Shown: positions 1-8,256 of the stretch, piece by piece
Numbering within the stretch: position 1 is the first letter of the stretch
How the letters are laid out: the number at the start of each line of letters is the position of its first letter
DNA from: Desulfoscipio geothermicus
GTDB lineage: Bacteria; Bacillota; Desulfotomaculia; Desulfotomaculales; Desulfallaceae
Direction of reading: 5' to 3'
Assembly (NCBI GenBank): GCA_016841645.1
Contig: JAENYS010000001.1
Coordinates: forward strand, 62,001-126,000
DNA length: 64,000 nucleotides
Made by a program: the position numbers and the translations under genes
Notes under the pieces: generated by a model
The model's input: only the letters and a program-made list of their open reading frames with translations
What the model was told of the DNA's origin: nothing
Databases searched by the model: none

Positions 1-257
1 TTTTTTATGTTACATTTTCTATCGGTTGGCCGGGCATCTTAACCGGCATGATTCTAACCTGGGCCCGCAGTATTAGTGAATTCGGTGCTGTAGTAATGAT
101 TACCTACCATCCTATGATTGCGCCCACCCTGATCTTTGACCGGTTCAATGCTTTTGGGCTCGAATATTCCAAACCTGTATCTGCGATTTTAATTACTGTC
201 TCCCTAATTATTTTTATAATCTTAAGATTAGTTGCCCAAAGGGGTGTTCGCAATTGA
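1..257 (+). CDS. wtpB: ABC transporter permease, tungstate/molybdate type (WtpB/ModB-like), 3' end only
   Basis: The C-terminal ~85 residues of an inner-membrane permease are present; the reading frame is open to the left edge, so the start lies outside the window. The sequence shows the cytoplasmic EAA-type coupling loop (WPGILTGMILTWARSISEFG), which contacts the ATPase, followed by a last hydrophobic helix (ILITVSLIIFIILRL). The GAVVMITYHPMIAPTLIFDRF stretch resembles WtpB tungstate permeases more than classical ModB, by memory of the family. The stop overlaps the next gene start by 4 nt, so the two are translationally coupled. Whether the anion is tungstate or molybdate cannot be decided here. 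Confidence 0.8.
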   Translation, partial: FYVTFSIGWPGILTGMILTWARSISEFGAVVMITYHPMIAPTLIFDRFNAFGLEYSKPVSAILITVSLIIFIILRLVAQRGVRN

Positions 258-1348
258 TAGAGATAAAAGACTTAAGCTTTCGCCTGCCGGGTTTTGCCCT
301 GACTGATATAAGTTTAACCATCAACAGTACCGAATTCTATGCCCTGCTTGGTCCGACCGGCTCAGGCAAAACCTTATTACTTGAAATTATTGCAGGCTTA
401 AAATACCCGGATAGCGGCAGCATATTGCTAAATGGCCAAGACGTCACCGGCATGAAACCCGAACAAAGGAACATCTCGATTGTTTACCAGGATTACGCTT
501 TGTTTCCCAACATGTCAGTTGAGCAGAACATTAACTATGGTTTAAGGTTCAGAAAGAAGCATAGTGGTGTTAATTATAAAAGTAAATTTGATCTACTGGT
601 GGAGATGCTCGGTATTCAAAAGCTAATCAAACGTTCTCCTCAGAACCTAAGCGGTGGTGAAAAGCAACGTGTTTCCCTGGCTAGAGCGCTGATTGTCGAA
701 CCAAATATCCTTCTATTAGATGAACCTTTTAGTGCCCTTGATGCTAATACTAAAGAAGTTATCCAGGTTGAGCTAAAAAAACTGCATAATACACTAAAGA
801 CTACAACTTTGATGGTCACTCATAACTTTAGTGAAGTTTTCTCCTTGGCTGAAAAAGTGGCAATCATTAAAAGCGGCCATATCCAACAGGTTGGGTTGAC
901 AGAGCAAGTCTTTAAAATGCCCAACTCCAGGTTTGTGGCAAACTTTGTTGGCATGAAAAATATTTTTCCATTATCCTGGGAAAACAATATATTTAGCTTT
1001 GGGAACAAAATCCAATTAAATAACGACCACTTAACAGAGCGGCAGCTCACCAATAAACACACCGATGGTACAGGATACTATGTAGGCTTAAGGCCTGAGG
1101 ATTTAGTAATCGGCATTGATACGCTACTAACCGATTATCAACTTGACGGCACAATCTCATCAGTGTCTAATAACGGCATATTTACTGAAGTTACAATCGA
1201 AGCGAGAAAACTTTACTTTACCGCATACCTTACTCCTAACAGGTACTTTGAGCTGGGGCTGCATGAAGATAAACACATTTACCTTGGGTTTGACCGGAAT
1301 AATATTAATCTACTTGAGGAAAAGTCTCTTGAAAGTACTGAACGATGA
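254..1348 (+). CDS. wtpC: ABC transporter ATP-binding protein for tungstate/molybdate
   Basis: Cytoplasmic ATPase that powers oxyanion import with the upstream permease. Visible in order: Walker A GPTGSGKT (residues 33-40), Q-loop near YQDYALFPNMS, signature LSGGEKQR (about 133), Walker B ILLLDEP with D-loop SALD (about 153), H-loop VTHNF. Residues from about 230 form a C-terminal extension of the TOBE/MOP kind, including GLRPEDLVIG, as in anion and sugar importer ATPases. The start is TTG inside the upstream stop (4-nt overlap). Length of 364 residues fits ModC/WtpC. The gene ends the operon; no binding-protein gene is in the window and it is probably to the left. Confidence 0.85.
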   Translation: MIEIKDLSFRLPGFALTDISLTINSTEFYALLGPTGSGKTLLLEIIAGLKYPDSGSILLNGQDVTGMKPEQRNISIVYQDYALFPNMSVEQNINYGLRFRKKHSGVNYKSKFDLLVEMLGIQKLIKRSPQNLSGGEKQRVSLARALIVEPNILLLDEPFSALDANTKEVIQVELKKLHNTLKTTTLMVTHNFSEVFSLAEKVAIIKSGHIQQVGLTEQVFKMPNSRFVANFVGMKNIFPLSWENNIFSFGNKIQLNNDHLTERQLTNKHTDGTGYYVGLRPEDLVIGIDTLLTDYQLDGTISSVSNNGIFTEVTIEARKLYFTAYLTPNRYFELGLHEDKHIYLGFDRNNINLLEEKSLESTER

Positions 1349-1472
1349 GCAAATGAGCAGACTGGGAAGGGATATTTCATAAAAGGTAATGCCAACTAGC
1401 ACAGCCAAAATAGTGGACAAACCCATCAATCTGCCATAAAATATTCCTAGGTCAAAAGAAGGGAGATTACTT

Positions 1473-2264
1473 ATGGTCCCAAAAGGCACGGTGAGTACTG
1501 TAAAAAAATATAAAAGAGGCAATATAACTGCCGCTTTCGGAGTGGACCTGTTTATACATGGCTCAACCGCTATCCCTAATTTATTGTTAAAATTATACAA
1601 AGATATGGGTATTTCAGATACAGAAATGATGCTGCTTATTCAACTATTTAGACTATTTACTGAAGAAAATAATTATTTACCCACAGCAGATTTGCTTTAT
1701 GAGCATTTATCCGGGGATGAAGAACAAATTAACCTTGACCTGGAAAATTTAATTAATAATGGCATGCTTAAAATAACCGAGTTCTACAATGCTGAAAGAG
1801 ACTTGGTCATTAAAGGATATGATTTTGAACCTATATTTGATAGGCTGTCGGAAATATGGGCCTGTGCCAGGGTGCAACAACATGAGGCAATGAAAAAAAT
1901 AACTGAAAACAAATCAAAAAAAACAGTAAACTTATATAAAAGTTTTGAGAAAGAGTTTGGCCGGCCCCTTTCGCCTATGGAAATTGAACAAGTTGATGTT
2001 TGGTCGCGGAAAATGCCTTCTTTATTGGTGCTGGAAGCGCTACGCCGGGCTGTCATGCTAGGCAAACATAACTTTAAATATATAGATAGTATTTTGCTGG
2101 AATGGGAAAAGAACAATTTAACCAGCCCGGAACAGGTTGAGGATTATGACCGGCAGTTTAAAATGAAACATTCGGAGAATAAAAAAGTACCGGAAAATGG
2201 CCGGCGTAAAGTTAATCAAAAGGATGATAAAAAAAGTATGATCCAGTCACTTTATATGAGTTAA
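1473..2264 (+). CDS. DnaD-like replication protein
   Basis: 263-residue protein resembling DnaD/DnaB of Firmicutes, which remodel origin DNA and help load the replicative helicase. Residues about 45-120 look like a winged-helix DNA-binding domain (ISDTEMMLLIQLFRLF followed by a helical linker). Residues about 153-215 match the DnaD C-terminal domain (YKSFEKEFGRPLSPMEIEQV ending in YIDSILLEW). The last 30 residues are strongly basic (GRRKVNQKDDKKS). The ATG start has SD GAAGGGAG 7 nt upstream. The next gene begins 15 nt after the stop and encodes a DnaI/DnaC-like ATPase, so the pair probably forms a helicase-loading operon. Confidence 0.85.
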   Translation: MVPKGTVSTVKKYKRGNITAAFGVDLFIHGSTAIPNLLLKLYKDMGISDTEMMLLIQLFRLFTEENNYLPTADLLYEHLSGDEEQINLDLENLINNGMLKITEFYNAERDLVIKGYDFEPIFDRLSEIWACARVQQHEAMKKITENKSKKTVNLYKSFEKEFGRPLSPMEIEQVDVWSRKMPSLLVLEALRRAVMLGKHNFKYIDSILLEWEKNNLTSPEQVEDYDRQFKMKHSENKKVPENGRRKVNQKDDKKSMIQSLYMS

Positions 2265-2279
2265 AGGGGTTGGTGTAAT

Positions 2280-3011
2280 CTGGCTTACTTATGCAATAAA
2301 TGCGCCGACCGGGGTCTGATTATTCATAATGGCGTTGCCGAGCCATGTACTTGTGTCAAACAACGAGCCATAAACAATAAAATAAAAACAGCTCAAATTC
2401 CACCTAGATTGACTAGTTTTACATTTAACCGTTTTAAATTAGATTTTTATTCTCGCACCAAAATTGATCCTGTAAAAAATACTTCCTTCTACGATTCTGC
2501 CTTGGTTACCCTGAGAGCAGCCAAAGAATTTACCCGTCGGTACATGAATAATCCACATACCGATGGTTTGCTGTTAACCGGCCAGGTGGGCAGCGGTAAA
2601 ACTTTTTTAGCTTGCTGCATAGCTAATGCCCTTTTGGCGCAGGGTAAAATTTTGCTTTTTATCGCAGTGCCCGACTTGCTGGACCAAATCAAAGCTACCT
2701 ATGACGCTAAAAACGAAAACAGTGTTACCGAATCGGAACTATTGGATACTGCCCGCGAGGTACCTTTGCTTATTCTGGATGACCTGGGTGCCCATAATTA
2801 TACAAATTGGACTCGTAATAAAATATTTAGCATTATTAATCACCGACTCAATTATCTTTTGCCGACTCTTATCACCACAAATATCAACTTGGAAGACCTG
2901 GAGCAATTCTTGGGCGATAGGACAACCTCCCGTATTTTTCAGATGTGTCGCCCATATCGTCTACTGGTTGATGTAGATATTCGCATGCAAATGATTAGTC
3001 AGGGTAGATAA
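2280..3011 (+). CDS. DnaI/DnaC-like helicase loader ATPase with N-terminal zinc finger (CTG start proposed)
   Basis: AAA+ ATPase of the DnaC/DnaI/IstB group: Walker A GQVGSGKT (residues 101-108), Walker B LLILDDLG (about 163-170), sensor region GDRTTSRIF. A start at the first downstream ATG (2409) would cut off a conserved N-terminal zinc finger. The open frame continues upstream to a C-x2-C-x14-C-x-C motif (C5, C8, C23, C25) typical of DnaI-like loaders. The frame opens just after the dnaD-like stop. The only start-like codon between that stop and the first cysteine is CTG at 2280, 10 nt after SD AAAGGGG. The 243-residue length fits the family. What I see is the frame and motif; the CTG start is inference. 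Confidence 0.8.
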   Translation: MAYLCNKCADRGLIIHNGVAEPCTCVKQRAINNKIKTAQIPPRLTSFTFNRFKLDFYSRTKIDPVKNTSFYDSALVTLRAAKEFTRRYMNNPHTDGLLLTGQVGSGKTFLACCIANALLAQGKILLFIAVPDLLDQIKATYDAKNENSVTESELLDTAREVPLLILDDLGAHNYTNWTRNKIFSIINHRLNYLLPTLITTNINLEDLEQFLGDRTTSRIFQMCRPYRLLVDVDIRMQMISQGR

Positions 3012-3057
3012 TTAAAAAGAATAAGCATAACCGAAAATCATATTTCCCCCAAAATAC

Positions 3058-3082
3058 AGGACAAGCTGCAATAGCTTGTCCT
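3058..3082 (+). terminator. Hairpin after the dnaD/dnaI-like pair
   Basis: Perfect 10-bp inverted repeat AGGACAAGCT / AGCTTGTCCT with a 5-nt loop, 47 nt after the stop. The following bases are AATTATAT rather than a clean T-run, so it may be a weak terminator. Confidence 0.5.
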
Positions 3083-3159
3083 AATTATATGGTTATAATT
3101 ACCAGTATAGAATATATATATATTGTACAAAATACTTTTTGCTCAGAAAGGAGGAAAAA

Positions 3160-3837
3160 ATGAACACTCATTTTTCCAAGTTTACCGGTATTTTGTTGAT
3201 TGCACTGTGCATTGTTTTAATTAATGTGCATGATGCTCAAGCCGGCGCGGAAAAAGAAGTGACCGAAGGGTCTACCGGTATGACGGTTAAATATACGGTA
3301 CAGCCGGGGGACACTCTATCTGAAATAGCCAAGTCATTTAATATTGATGTGAACCAATTAATACGCGATAACAACCTGGAAACATCGTTAATAACACCTT
3401 ACCAAATATTAACTATCTCGCCGTTGGAAAAAGCCGGCTCGACCGGCATTAGCCGGGGAGATGTTTCCAGGAAAGACCTAATGCTTTTAGCCAGGGCTAT
3501 ATATGCCGAGGCCAGGGGAGAGAGCTTTGAAGGCCAAGTGGCAATCGGAGCGGTGATTTTAAACCGTATGCGCGACCCGCACTTTCCCGATAGTATAAGT
3601 GAAGTGGTTTTCCAACGCAACCACAACCTGTGCCAGTTTTCACCTGTTGCCGACGGCACCATTAATTTATGTCCTGACGAAACGGCGATTAAGGCCGCTA
3701 CAAAAGCGCTGGAAGGTTATGATCCAACCAACGGGGCGCTGTTTTTCTATAACCCCCGAATTGCTTCTGACCAGTGGATTAGGACCTTACCGGTGTTAAC
3801 TAAGATCGGCAGCCATGTTTTTGCCACCAAAACATAA
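3160..3837 (+). CDS. LysM-SleB spore cortex/cell-wall hydrolase
   Basis: Exported peptidoglycan hydrolase of the SleB/CwlJ (Hydrolase_2) family, which cleaves cortex peptidoglycan in germination. Order: signal peptide (residues 1-29, hydrophobic core ILLIALCIVLINV, likely cut after AQA), one LysM domain (about 44-87, YTVQPGDTLSEIAKSF), and the SleB domain (about 105-225) with catalytic-type Glu117 in IYAEARGE and the GQVAIGAVILNR and FFYNP motifs. The start is placed at 3160 rather than the upstream in-frame TTG (3139) because SD AAAGGAGG sits 5 nt before this ATG. It is a single-gene unit with hairpins on both sides. Standard SleB uses a different peptidoglycan-binding domain, so the LysM form may be a vegetative or CwlJ-like enzyme. 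Confidence 0.88.
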   Translation: MNTHFSKFTGILLIALCIVLINVHDAQAGAEKEVTEGSTGMTVKYTVQPGDTLSEIAKSFNIDVNQLIRDNNLETSLITPYQILTISPLEKAGSTGISRGDVSRKDLMLLARAIYAEARGESFEGQVAIGAVILNRMRDPHFPDSISEVVFQRNHNLCQFSPVADGTINLCPDETAIKAATKALEGYDPTNGALFFYNPRIASDQWIRTLPVLTKIGSHVFATKT

Positions 3838-3863
3838 AAATTTAAATAGTTCATTTAAAATAA

Positions 3864-3906
3864 AAGCATGCTCGAAACTTTAATTTATTGGTTTTGAGCA
3901 TGCTCT
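3864..3906. terminator. Bidirectional terminator between convergent genes
   Basis: Inverted repeat AAGCATGCTCGAAAC / GTTTTGAGCATGCTC around a 12-nt AT-rich loop, with one internal mismatch, between the hydrolase gene and the convergent minus-strand gene. Confidence 0.65.
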
Positions 3907-3917
3907 TATTATCCAGC

Positions 3918-4745
3918 CTAGCTTATCTCCTCTGCTTGAATATCCATAATCGTTACGTTAATATAATTCACAGTTAGACCGGTCATATTTTCCAGCTGCA
4001 GCTTAACCACCTGTTGTATTTCCTTGCTAATGTCGTCAAGTTTATAATTTAAACTCACCACCACGTCCAGTTCTATAGTAACGTCCTGTGCATCTCTTAT
4101 TATATGGGCATGCTTTACCGCCACTACGCCCGGAACATCTAGAGCCGCATACGTAGCAATGGATACCAATGCTCCCTGGGAAATGGTGAATTTTCCATAT
4201 AAAGTAAAAGTTGGTCTGACCAGCGATTGCTCCGACCAGCTGCGCCGGCCTACTTGACCTTTACGGCGCATGAAAACCTGCAAAGGTGAGATAATACTTT
4301 CAGGAAAACTTTTTTTGACTTCTATTATCGGTGCCGGAATGACATGTTTACTATGCTGCGTACGCATAATGCGAGCTTTTCTAATCTCCTTAGCCGAGGC
4401 AATTTGATCTATATGGATATATTCTTTGACACCGGGCAACCCTAACCCCCCGGCAATTTTATCCGTCATACCTTTCGAGGTGCTAAGGATTAAAATCCTA
4501 TTCGGAGCTTGACCTGAAATGGCTTCACAAGCGGTTTTCCTATGTTCAGTATCAGTAAAAAGAGCCGTTTTAATAGCCCCTATCCTGGTAGGCTGCTTCT
4601 TGGCGGATACACCGGCAATAATACTATTTCCCTTGATAATTAATCCGTCATCTATGATGATATCGCAACCCAGGTGGCCTGCCAGCATAACTGCCCGGTA
4701 ACTTTTACCCGTACCGCTGGGTCCCACCAGTGCATACACTTCCAA
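3918..4745 (-). CDS. P-loop NTPase fused to an Asp23/Gls24 (DUF322) domain
   Basis: 275-residue two-part protein. Residues 1-130 begin with a clear P-loop, GPSGTGKS (8-15), followed by a strand and acidic IIIDDGL segment, suggesting a small nucleotide-binding domain. Residues about 185-272 match the Asp23/Gls24 alkaline-shock fold (YGKFTISQGALVSIATYAA, DVPGVVAV, VTIELDVVVSLNYKL). Asp23-type proteins are usually stand-alone and envelope-associated. The linker (155-178) is basic. The start is TTG at 4745 with SD GAGGG upstream. There is no signal peptide or membrane segment, so it is probably cytoplasmic. Function unknown; coupling of a nucleotide switch to envelope homeostasis is only a guess. 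Confidence 0.7.
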   Translation of the reverse strand: MEVYALVGPSGTGKSYRAVMLAGHLGCDIIIDDGLIIKGNSIIAGVSAKKQPTRIGAIKTALFTDTEHRKTACEAISGQAPNRILILSTSKGMTDKIAGGLGLPGVKEYIHIDQIASAKEIRKARIMRTQHSKHVIPAPIIEVKKSFPESIISPLQVFMRRKGQVGRRSWSEQSLVRPTFTLYGKFTISQGALVSIATYAALDVPGVVAVKHAHIIRDAQDVTIELDVVVSLNYKLDDISKEIQQVVKLQLENMTGLTVNYINVTIMDIQAEEIS

Positions 4746-4878
4746 CCATATCCCTCATTTCCTCAGTTGTTAAATTGCTACCCATCGCTAAAATATATAT
4801 ACTGTGTTATTATTATATATTATCAATATAACTTAATTACATACCTATGCTATTTAATTTCAGAGGATGGGTACAAAA

Positions 4879-5310
4879 ATGTCTACATTTTTTTTAGAAA
4901 TATTGCGAAATGAATTTAAATTCTCCGAACAGGATGAACAATTATTACAGAAAACCATACGCGACCAAAGCCGTACCGACCGCAGGTACTATTATCAACA
5001 TTTAAAAGCCCGGGAAGAAAAATTCATTCAACATTTACGGGAGCATTATCAATCCCTAGAGTCAGATGGACAAAAGCAATGGCTGGACATAGTGGTACAA
5101 AGCATGCTGGACCGTGGCGGAGAACCGGATATTTGCGATGCATTAGTAATGAAAATAATCGGCCCATTGACGATATACAACCATTTGCGTGTTAAATCCG
5201 AAAGCGAAGGTGTTAAACTAAAGATGCTGGTCAATTTCGGTGGAATGGGTACTGTAATTATGCTGGTTGCTGTCATAACCGCGCTGGTATTGTATTTGAT
5301 GGCGCGATAA
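4879..5310 (+). CDS. Hypothetical protein with C-terminal membrane anchor
   Basis: 143 residues, family not recognised. The N-terminal ~110 residues are charged and helical (QDEQLLQKTIRDQSRTDRRY), then a single hydrophobic helix (MGTVIMLVAVITALVLYLMA) ends the protein, so it is probably a tail-anchored membrane protein with its body in the cytoplasm. The upstream ATG at 4867 directly abuts AGAGG, which is too close to serve as SD; the ATG at 4879 is 12 nt from it and is preferred. It is divergent from the P-loop/Asp23 gene and may share its regulation. Confidence 0.65.
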   Translation: MSTFFLEILRNEFKFSEQDEQLLQKTIRDQSRTDRRYYYQHLKAREEKFIQHLREHYQSLESDGQKQWLDIVVQSMLDRGGEPDICDALVMKIIGPLTIYNHLRVKSESEGVKLKMLVNFGGMGTVIMLVAVITALVLYLMAR

Positions 5311-5345
5311 AAAAATTTGTCTTGAGTAAATATACGCTCGTAAAA

Positions 5346-5372
5346 AAAAGCCGGTTTATTAATCCGGCTTTT
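5346..5372. terminator. Bidirectional terminator
   Basis: Stem AAAAGCCGG / CCGGCTTTT with a 9-nt loop. The A-run before and T-run after let it serve both the plus-strand gene on its left and the minus-strand gene on its right, whose stop codon it touches. Confidence 0.8.
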
Positions 5373-5691
5373 AAGTGATTCTATAAATCCAGTTGGACCC
5401 GTTGTTATTATCCCAGTTTTGGGCATCATCCCTGAAGCAAAAATTGAACTGATTTCCCTTTACATCGACAGTATGCTCCCAACCATCGATGGTTTTTTCC
5501 ATAAAGTAATCTTTTGAATCAGACCATTCTTCGGCTTCACCAGTACCAGCATGCATCCAAACCTGATTAGCACCGCTTTGGTTTAACCTGCCACTGTATC
5601 TAATACGTATTTCCCTTCCATCCTGCGTCAGCGGTTTAACCTGAACCCCCTGAATTGGCGAAGAAAAGGTAAAAGGGCTTAATGTACTCAT
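5371..5691 (-). CDS. Stand-alone starch-binding module (CBM25/CBM53-like)
   Basis: 106-residue protein that appears to be only a carbohydrate-binding module. The family pattern is visible: an N-terminal strand region, IRIRYSGRLNQSGANQVWMH, a Trp-rich central segment (EAEEWSDSKDYFMEKTIDGW), and the C-terminal FNFCFRDDAQNWDNNNGSNW, which resembles the FxFxDG..WDNN(G/N)G..Y ending of CBM25/53. There is no signal peptide and no catalytic domain, so it probably acts in the cytoplasm, perhaps on glycogen-like polymers. SD AAAGGAGGT lies 6 nt before ATG. Neighbours give no polysaccharide pathway. Family assignment is moderately sure; ligand unknown. Confidence 0.72.
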   Translation of the reverse strand: MSTLSPFTFSSPIQGVQVKPLTQDGREIRIRYSGRLNQSGANQVWMHAGTGEAEEWSDSKDYFMEKTIDGWEHTVDVKGNQFNFCFRDDAQNWDNNNGSNWIYRIT

Positions 5692-5768
5692 TGGCCACCT
5701 CCTTTTTTCTGTTCACATTTAGTTTAAACAAAATTTATCTATTTATTAATTTTTAAGGACAAAAAATA

Positions 5769-5808
5769 AAAGCTAGTTCTATTTGACTATTTAAATAGAA
5801 CTAGCTTT
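5769..5808 (-). terminator. Terminator of tRNA-Pro
   Basis: 16-bp perfect stem AAAGCTAGTTCTATTT / AAATAGAACTAGCTTT with an 8-nt loop. Read on the minus strand it is followed by a T-rich tail, just downstream of tRNA-Pro. Confidence 0.85.
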
Positions 5809-5812
5809 ATTT

Positions 5813-5889
5813 TGGTCGGGGCGACAGGACTTGAACCTGCGACCTTACGGTCCCGAACCGTACGCGCTACCAAACTGCGCTACGCCCCG
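5813..5889 (-). tRNA. tRNA-Pro (anticodon CGG)
   Basis: 77-nt cloverleaf on the minus strand: acceptor CGGGGCG / CGCCCCG, D-arm with GCGC pairs, anticodon stem TACGG / CCGTA around loop TTCGGGA giving anticodon CGG, T-arm GCAGG-TTCAAGT-CCTGT, discriminator A, and an encoded CCA. No decay seen. Confidence 0.95.
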
Positions 5890-6016
5890 ACAGATGATCA
5901 ATTTTCAGACAAATATTATAATAACAAAACTCGATCCTATTGTCAATGACAAATAACTCAGATTTTTTACTTTAACACAACATCTTTATTATTAGGTGTA
6001 ATACCTTGGTTTATAA

Positions 6017-6760
<744 letters not shown>

Positions 6761-6767
6761 TTATCTC

Positions 6768-6793
6768 AGCCCCCATATTATGCGGGGGCTTTT
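6768..6793 (+). terminator. Terminator of adk
   Basis: Stem AGCCCCC / GGGGGCT with a 9-nt loop followed by TTTTGT, 8 nt after the adk stop. Confidence 0.88.
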
Positions 6794-6863
6794 GTCATAA
6801 TTGACAATACATCATAATTAAGATATTATACTTTAAAAATTTACCACATTGGGGGTAAAATAA

Positions 6864-7790
6864 GTGAGTCTATACGATGTAACTATCATTGGCGGCGGTC
6901 CGGCCGGATTGACCGCGGGAATATACGCTGCCAGGGCAACCTTAAATACACTGCTGCTGGAAAAAGGCATGCCCGGCGGTCTAGCTGCCGGCACTGAATT
7001 TATTGAAAATTATCCCGGGTTTGCCGAAGGTGTGGGGGGCCCCGAATTAATGTTGCAAATGGATGCGCAGGCACGCAGGTTCGGCATGAAAGTGCAATCA
7101 GACACCGCTGAAACAATAGAATCAGGGGAAGATTATTTTACTATCAATACCGATGAAGGAATTATTATCACCAAAACAATTATCCTGGCCACCGGTGCTC
7201 AACCGCAAAAACTAGATGTTCCCGGTGAAGATAAATTCCACGGCCGCGGCGTTTCCTATTGCGCCACCTGTGACGGTGCATTTTTTAAAGATAAGGAAGT
7301 TGCTGTGATTGGCGGCGGCGACTCAGCGATAGAAGAAGCCCTCTACTTAACCAAATTTGCCAGTAAGGTGCATATCCTTCACCGGCGTGGTGAATTAAGA
7401 GCAACGAAGATTCTGCAGCGCAGGGCAATAGAAAACGATAAAATTGTTTTGCACTGGCACAGTGTAGTGGAAAAGATTTCGGGCGAAGCAACCGTTAATG
7501 AAGTTGCTATCAAGGATATACGTAGTGGAGAAATCAAGTCACTGGCTGTGAATGGTATTTTTGTTTATGTCGGCACCCGACCGGTATCCGATCTGGTAGC
7601 AGGGTTGATTAAACTGGACGAGCGAGGTTATATCATAGCTGACGAAAATATGCATACCTCCCGGCCGGGCATTTTTGCCGCCGGTGACATTAGGCAAAAA
7701 ACTCTTCGCCAAGTGGTCACCGCAGTAGCTGATGGCGCCATAGCCGCTGTATCAGCAGAGAAATATATCAAAAGCCTCCCAAAAAGATAA
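6864..7790 (+). CDS. trxB: Thioredoxin reductase
   Basis: FAD- and NADPH-dependent reductase of thioredoxin or a related redoxin. FAD motif GGGPAG (about 10-15), redox-active CATC (C133, C136) within SYCATCDGAFF, NADPH motif GGGDSAIEEA (about 150), and the C-terminal FAD motif FAAGDIR. Length of 308 residues is normal for the low-molecular-weight bacterial type. The GTG start at 6864 follows SD GGGGGT. It is monocistronic with a strong terminator; no thioredoxin gene is adjacent. A ferredoxin-dependent variant cannot be ruled out, but the usual NADPH motif is present. Confidence 0.92.
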   Translation: MSLYDVTIIGGGPAGLTAGIYAARATLNTLLLEKGMPGGLAAGTEFIENYPGFAEGVGGPELMLQMDAQARRFGMKVQSDTAETIESGEDYFTINTDEGIIITKTIILATGAQPQKLDVPGEDKFHGRGVSYCATCDGAFFKDKEVAVIGGGDSAIEEALYLTKFASKVHILHRRGELRATKILQRRAIENDKIVLHWHSVVEKISGEATVNEVAIKDIRSGEIKSLAVNGIFVYVGTRPVSDLVAGLIKLDERGYIIADENMHTSRPGIFAAGDIRQKTLRQVVTAVADGAIAAVSAEKYIKSLPKR

Positions 7791-7813
7791 CTGTAACCAT
7801 TGATACGGCATAC

Positions 7814-7843
7814 AAGCCTTCCCAGGTACCGGAAGGCTTTTTA
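7814..7843 (+). terminator. Terminator of trxB
   Basis: Stem AAGCCTTCC / GGAAGGCTT, 8-nt loop, followed by TTTATTTG. Confidence 0.88.
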
Positions 7844-7974
7844 TTTGTAATTATAGATATTTTAACAGGATTTCGACTTTTTGCGGAGAAACTTGTATTA
7901 TGCATGTGTGCCATTCCCCATCTTTTCCATAAGGCACGTATGCAATAATTATTTAACAGCATGGAGAGAATGTT

Positions 7975-8253
7975 ATGGAATATAATAAGATAATTATGGC
8001 CGAACCGGTTATGAACGTAAAAGCTATCTTGATTCATTTACAGCAACTGATTGATCAATTAGAAAAAATGGCAGAATTGGATTACATGGATAATAATTAT
8101 GCCTCCTATTTACACGGACAGATTTATGGTATCGCTATAACCTTGCGTCTGCTTTACCCGGGACCCGGCAACTGGGGGGAAAAAGCCGCCTTGCTAATCA
8201 GGCCTGTGCTCACCGAACACCAATGTGAATGTCTGGAAAAATCAAATAACTAA
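7975..8253 (+). CDS. Hypothetical 92-residue protein
   Basis: Not recognised. The sequence looks helical (VKAILIHLQQLIDQLEKMAE then a Tyr-rich helix SYLHGQIYGIAITLRLLY). Two cysteines near the end (HQCECLEK) could bind metal or form a disulfide. There is no signal peptide or convincing membrane span. The ATG is preceded by GGAGAG at 6 nt. It is convergent with the next gene, with only 3 nt between stops. Confidence 0.6.
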   Translation: MEYNKIIMAEPVMNVKAILIHLQQLIDQLEKMAELDYMDNNYASYLHGQIYGIAITLRLLYPGPGNWGEKAALLIRPVLTEHQCECLEKSNN

Positions 8254-8256
8254 TGC

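Noticed and set aside
1310-1600. Minus-strand 96-codon ORF with a hydrophobic stretch next to the wtpC end
   Set aside because: It overlaps the ends of two well-supported plus-strand genes, has no SD, and only the intergenic part looks membrane-like; chance is the simplest reading.
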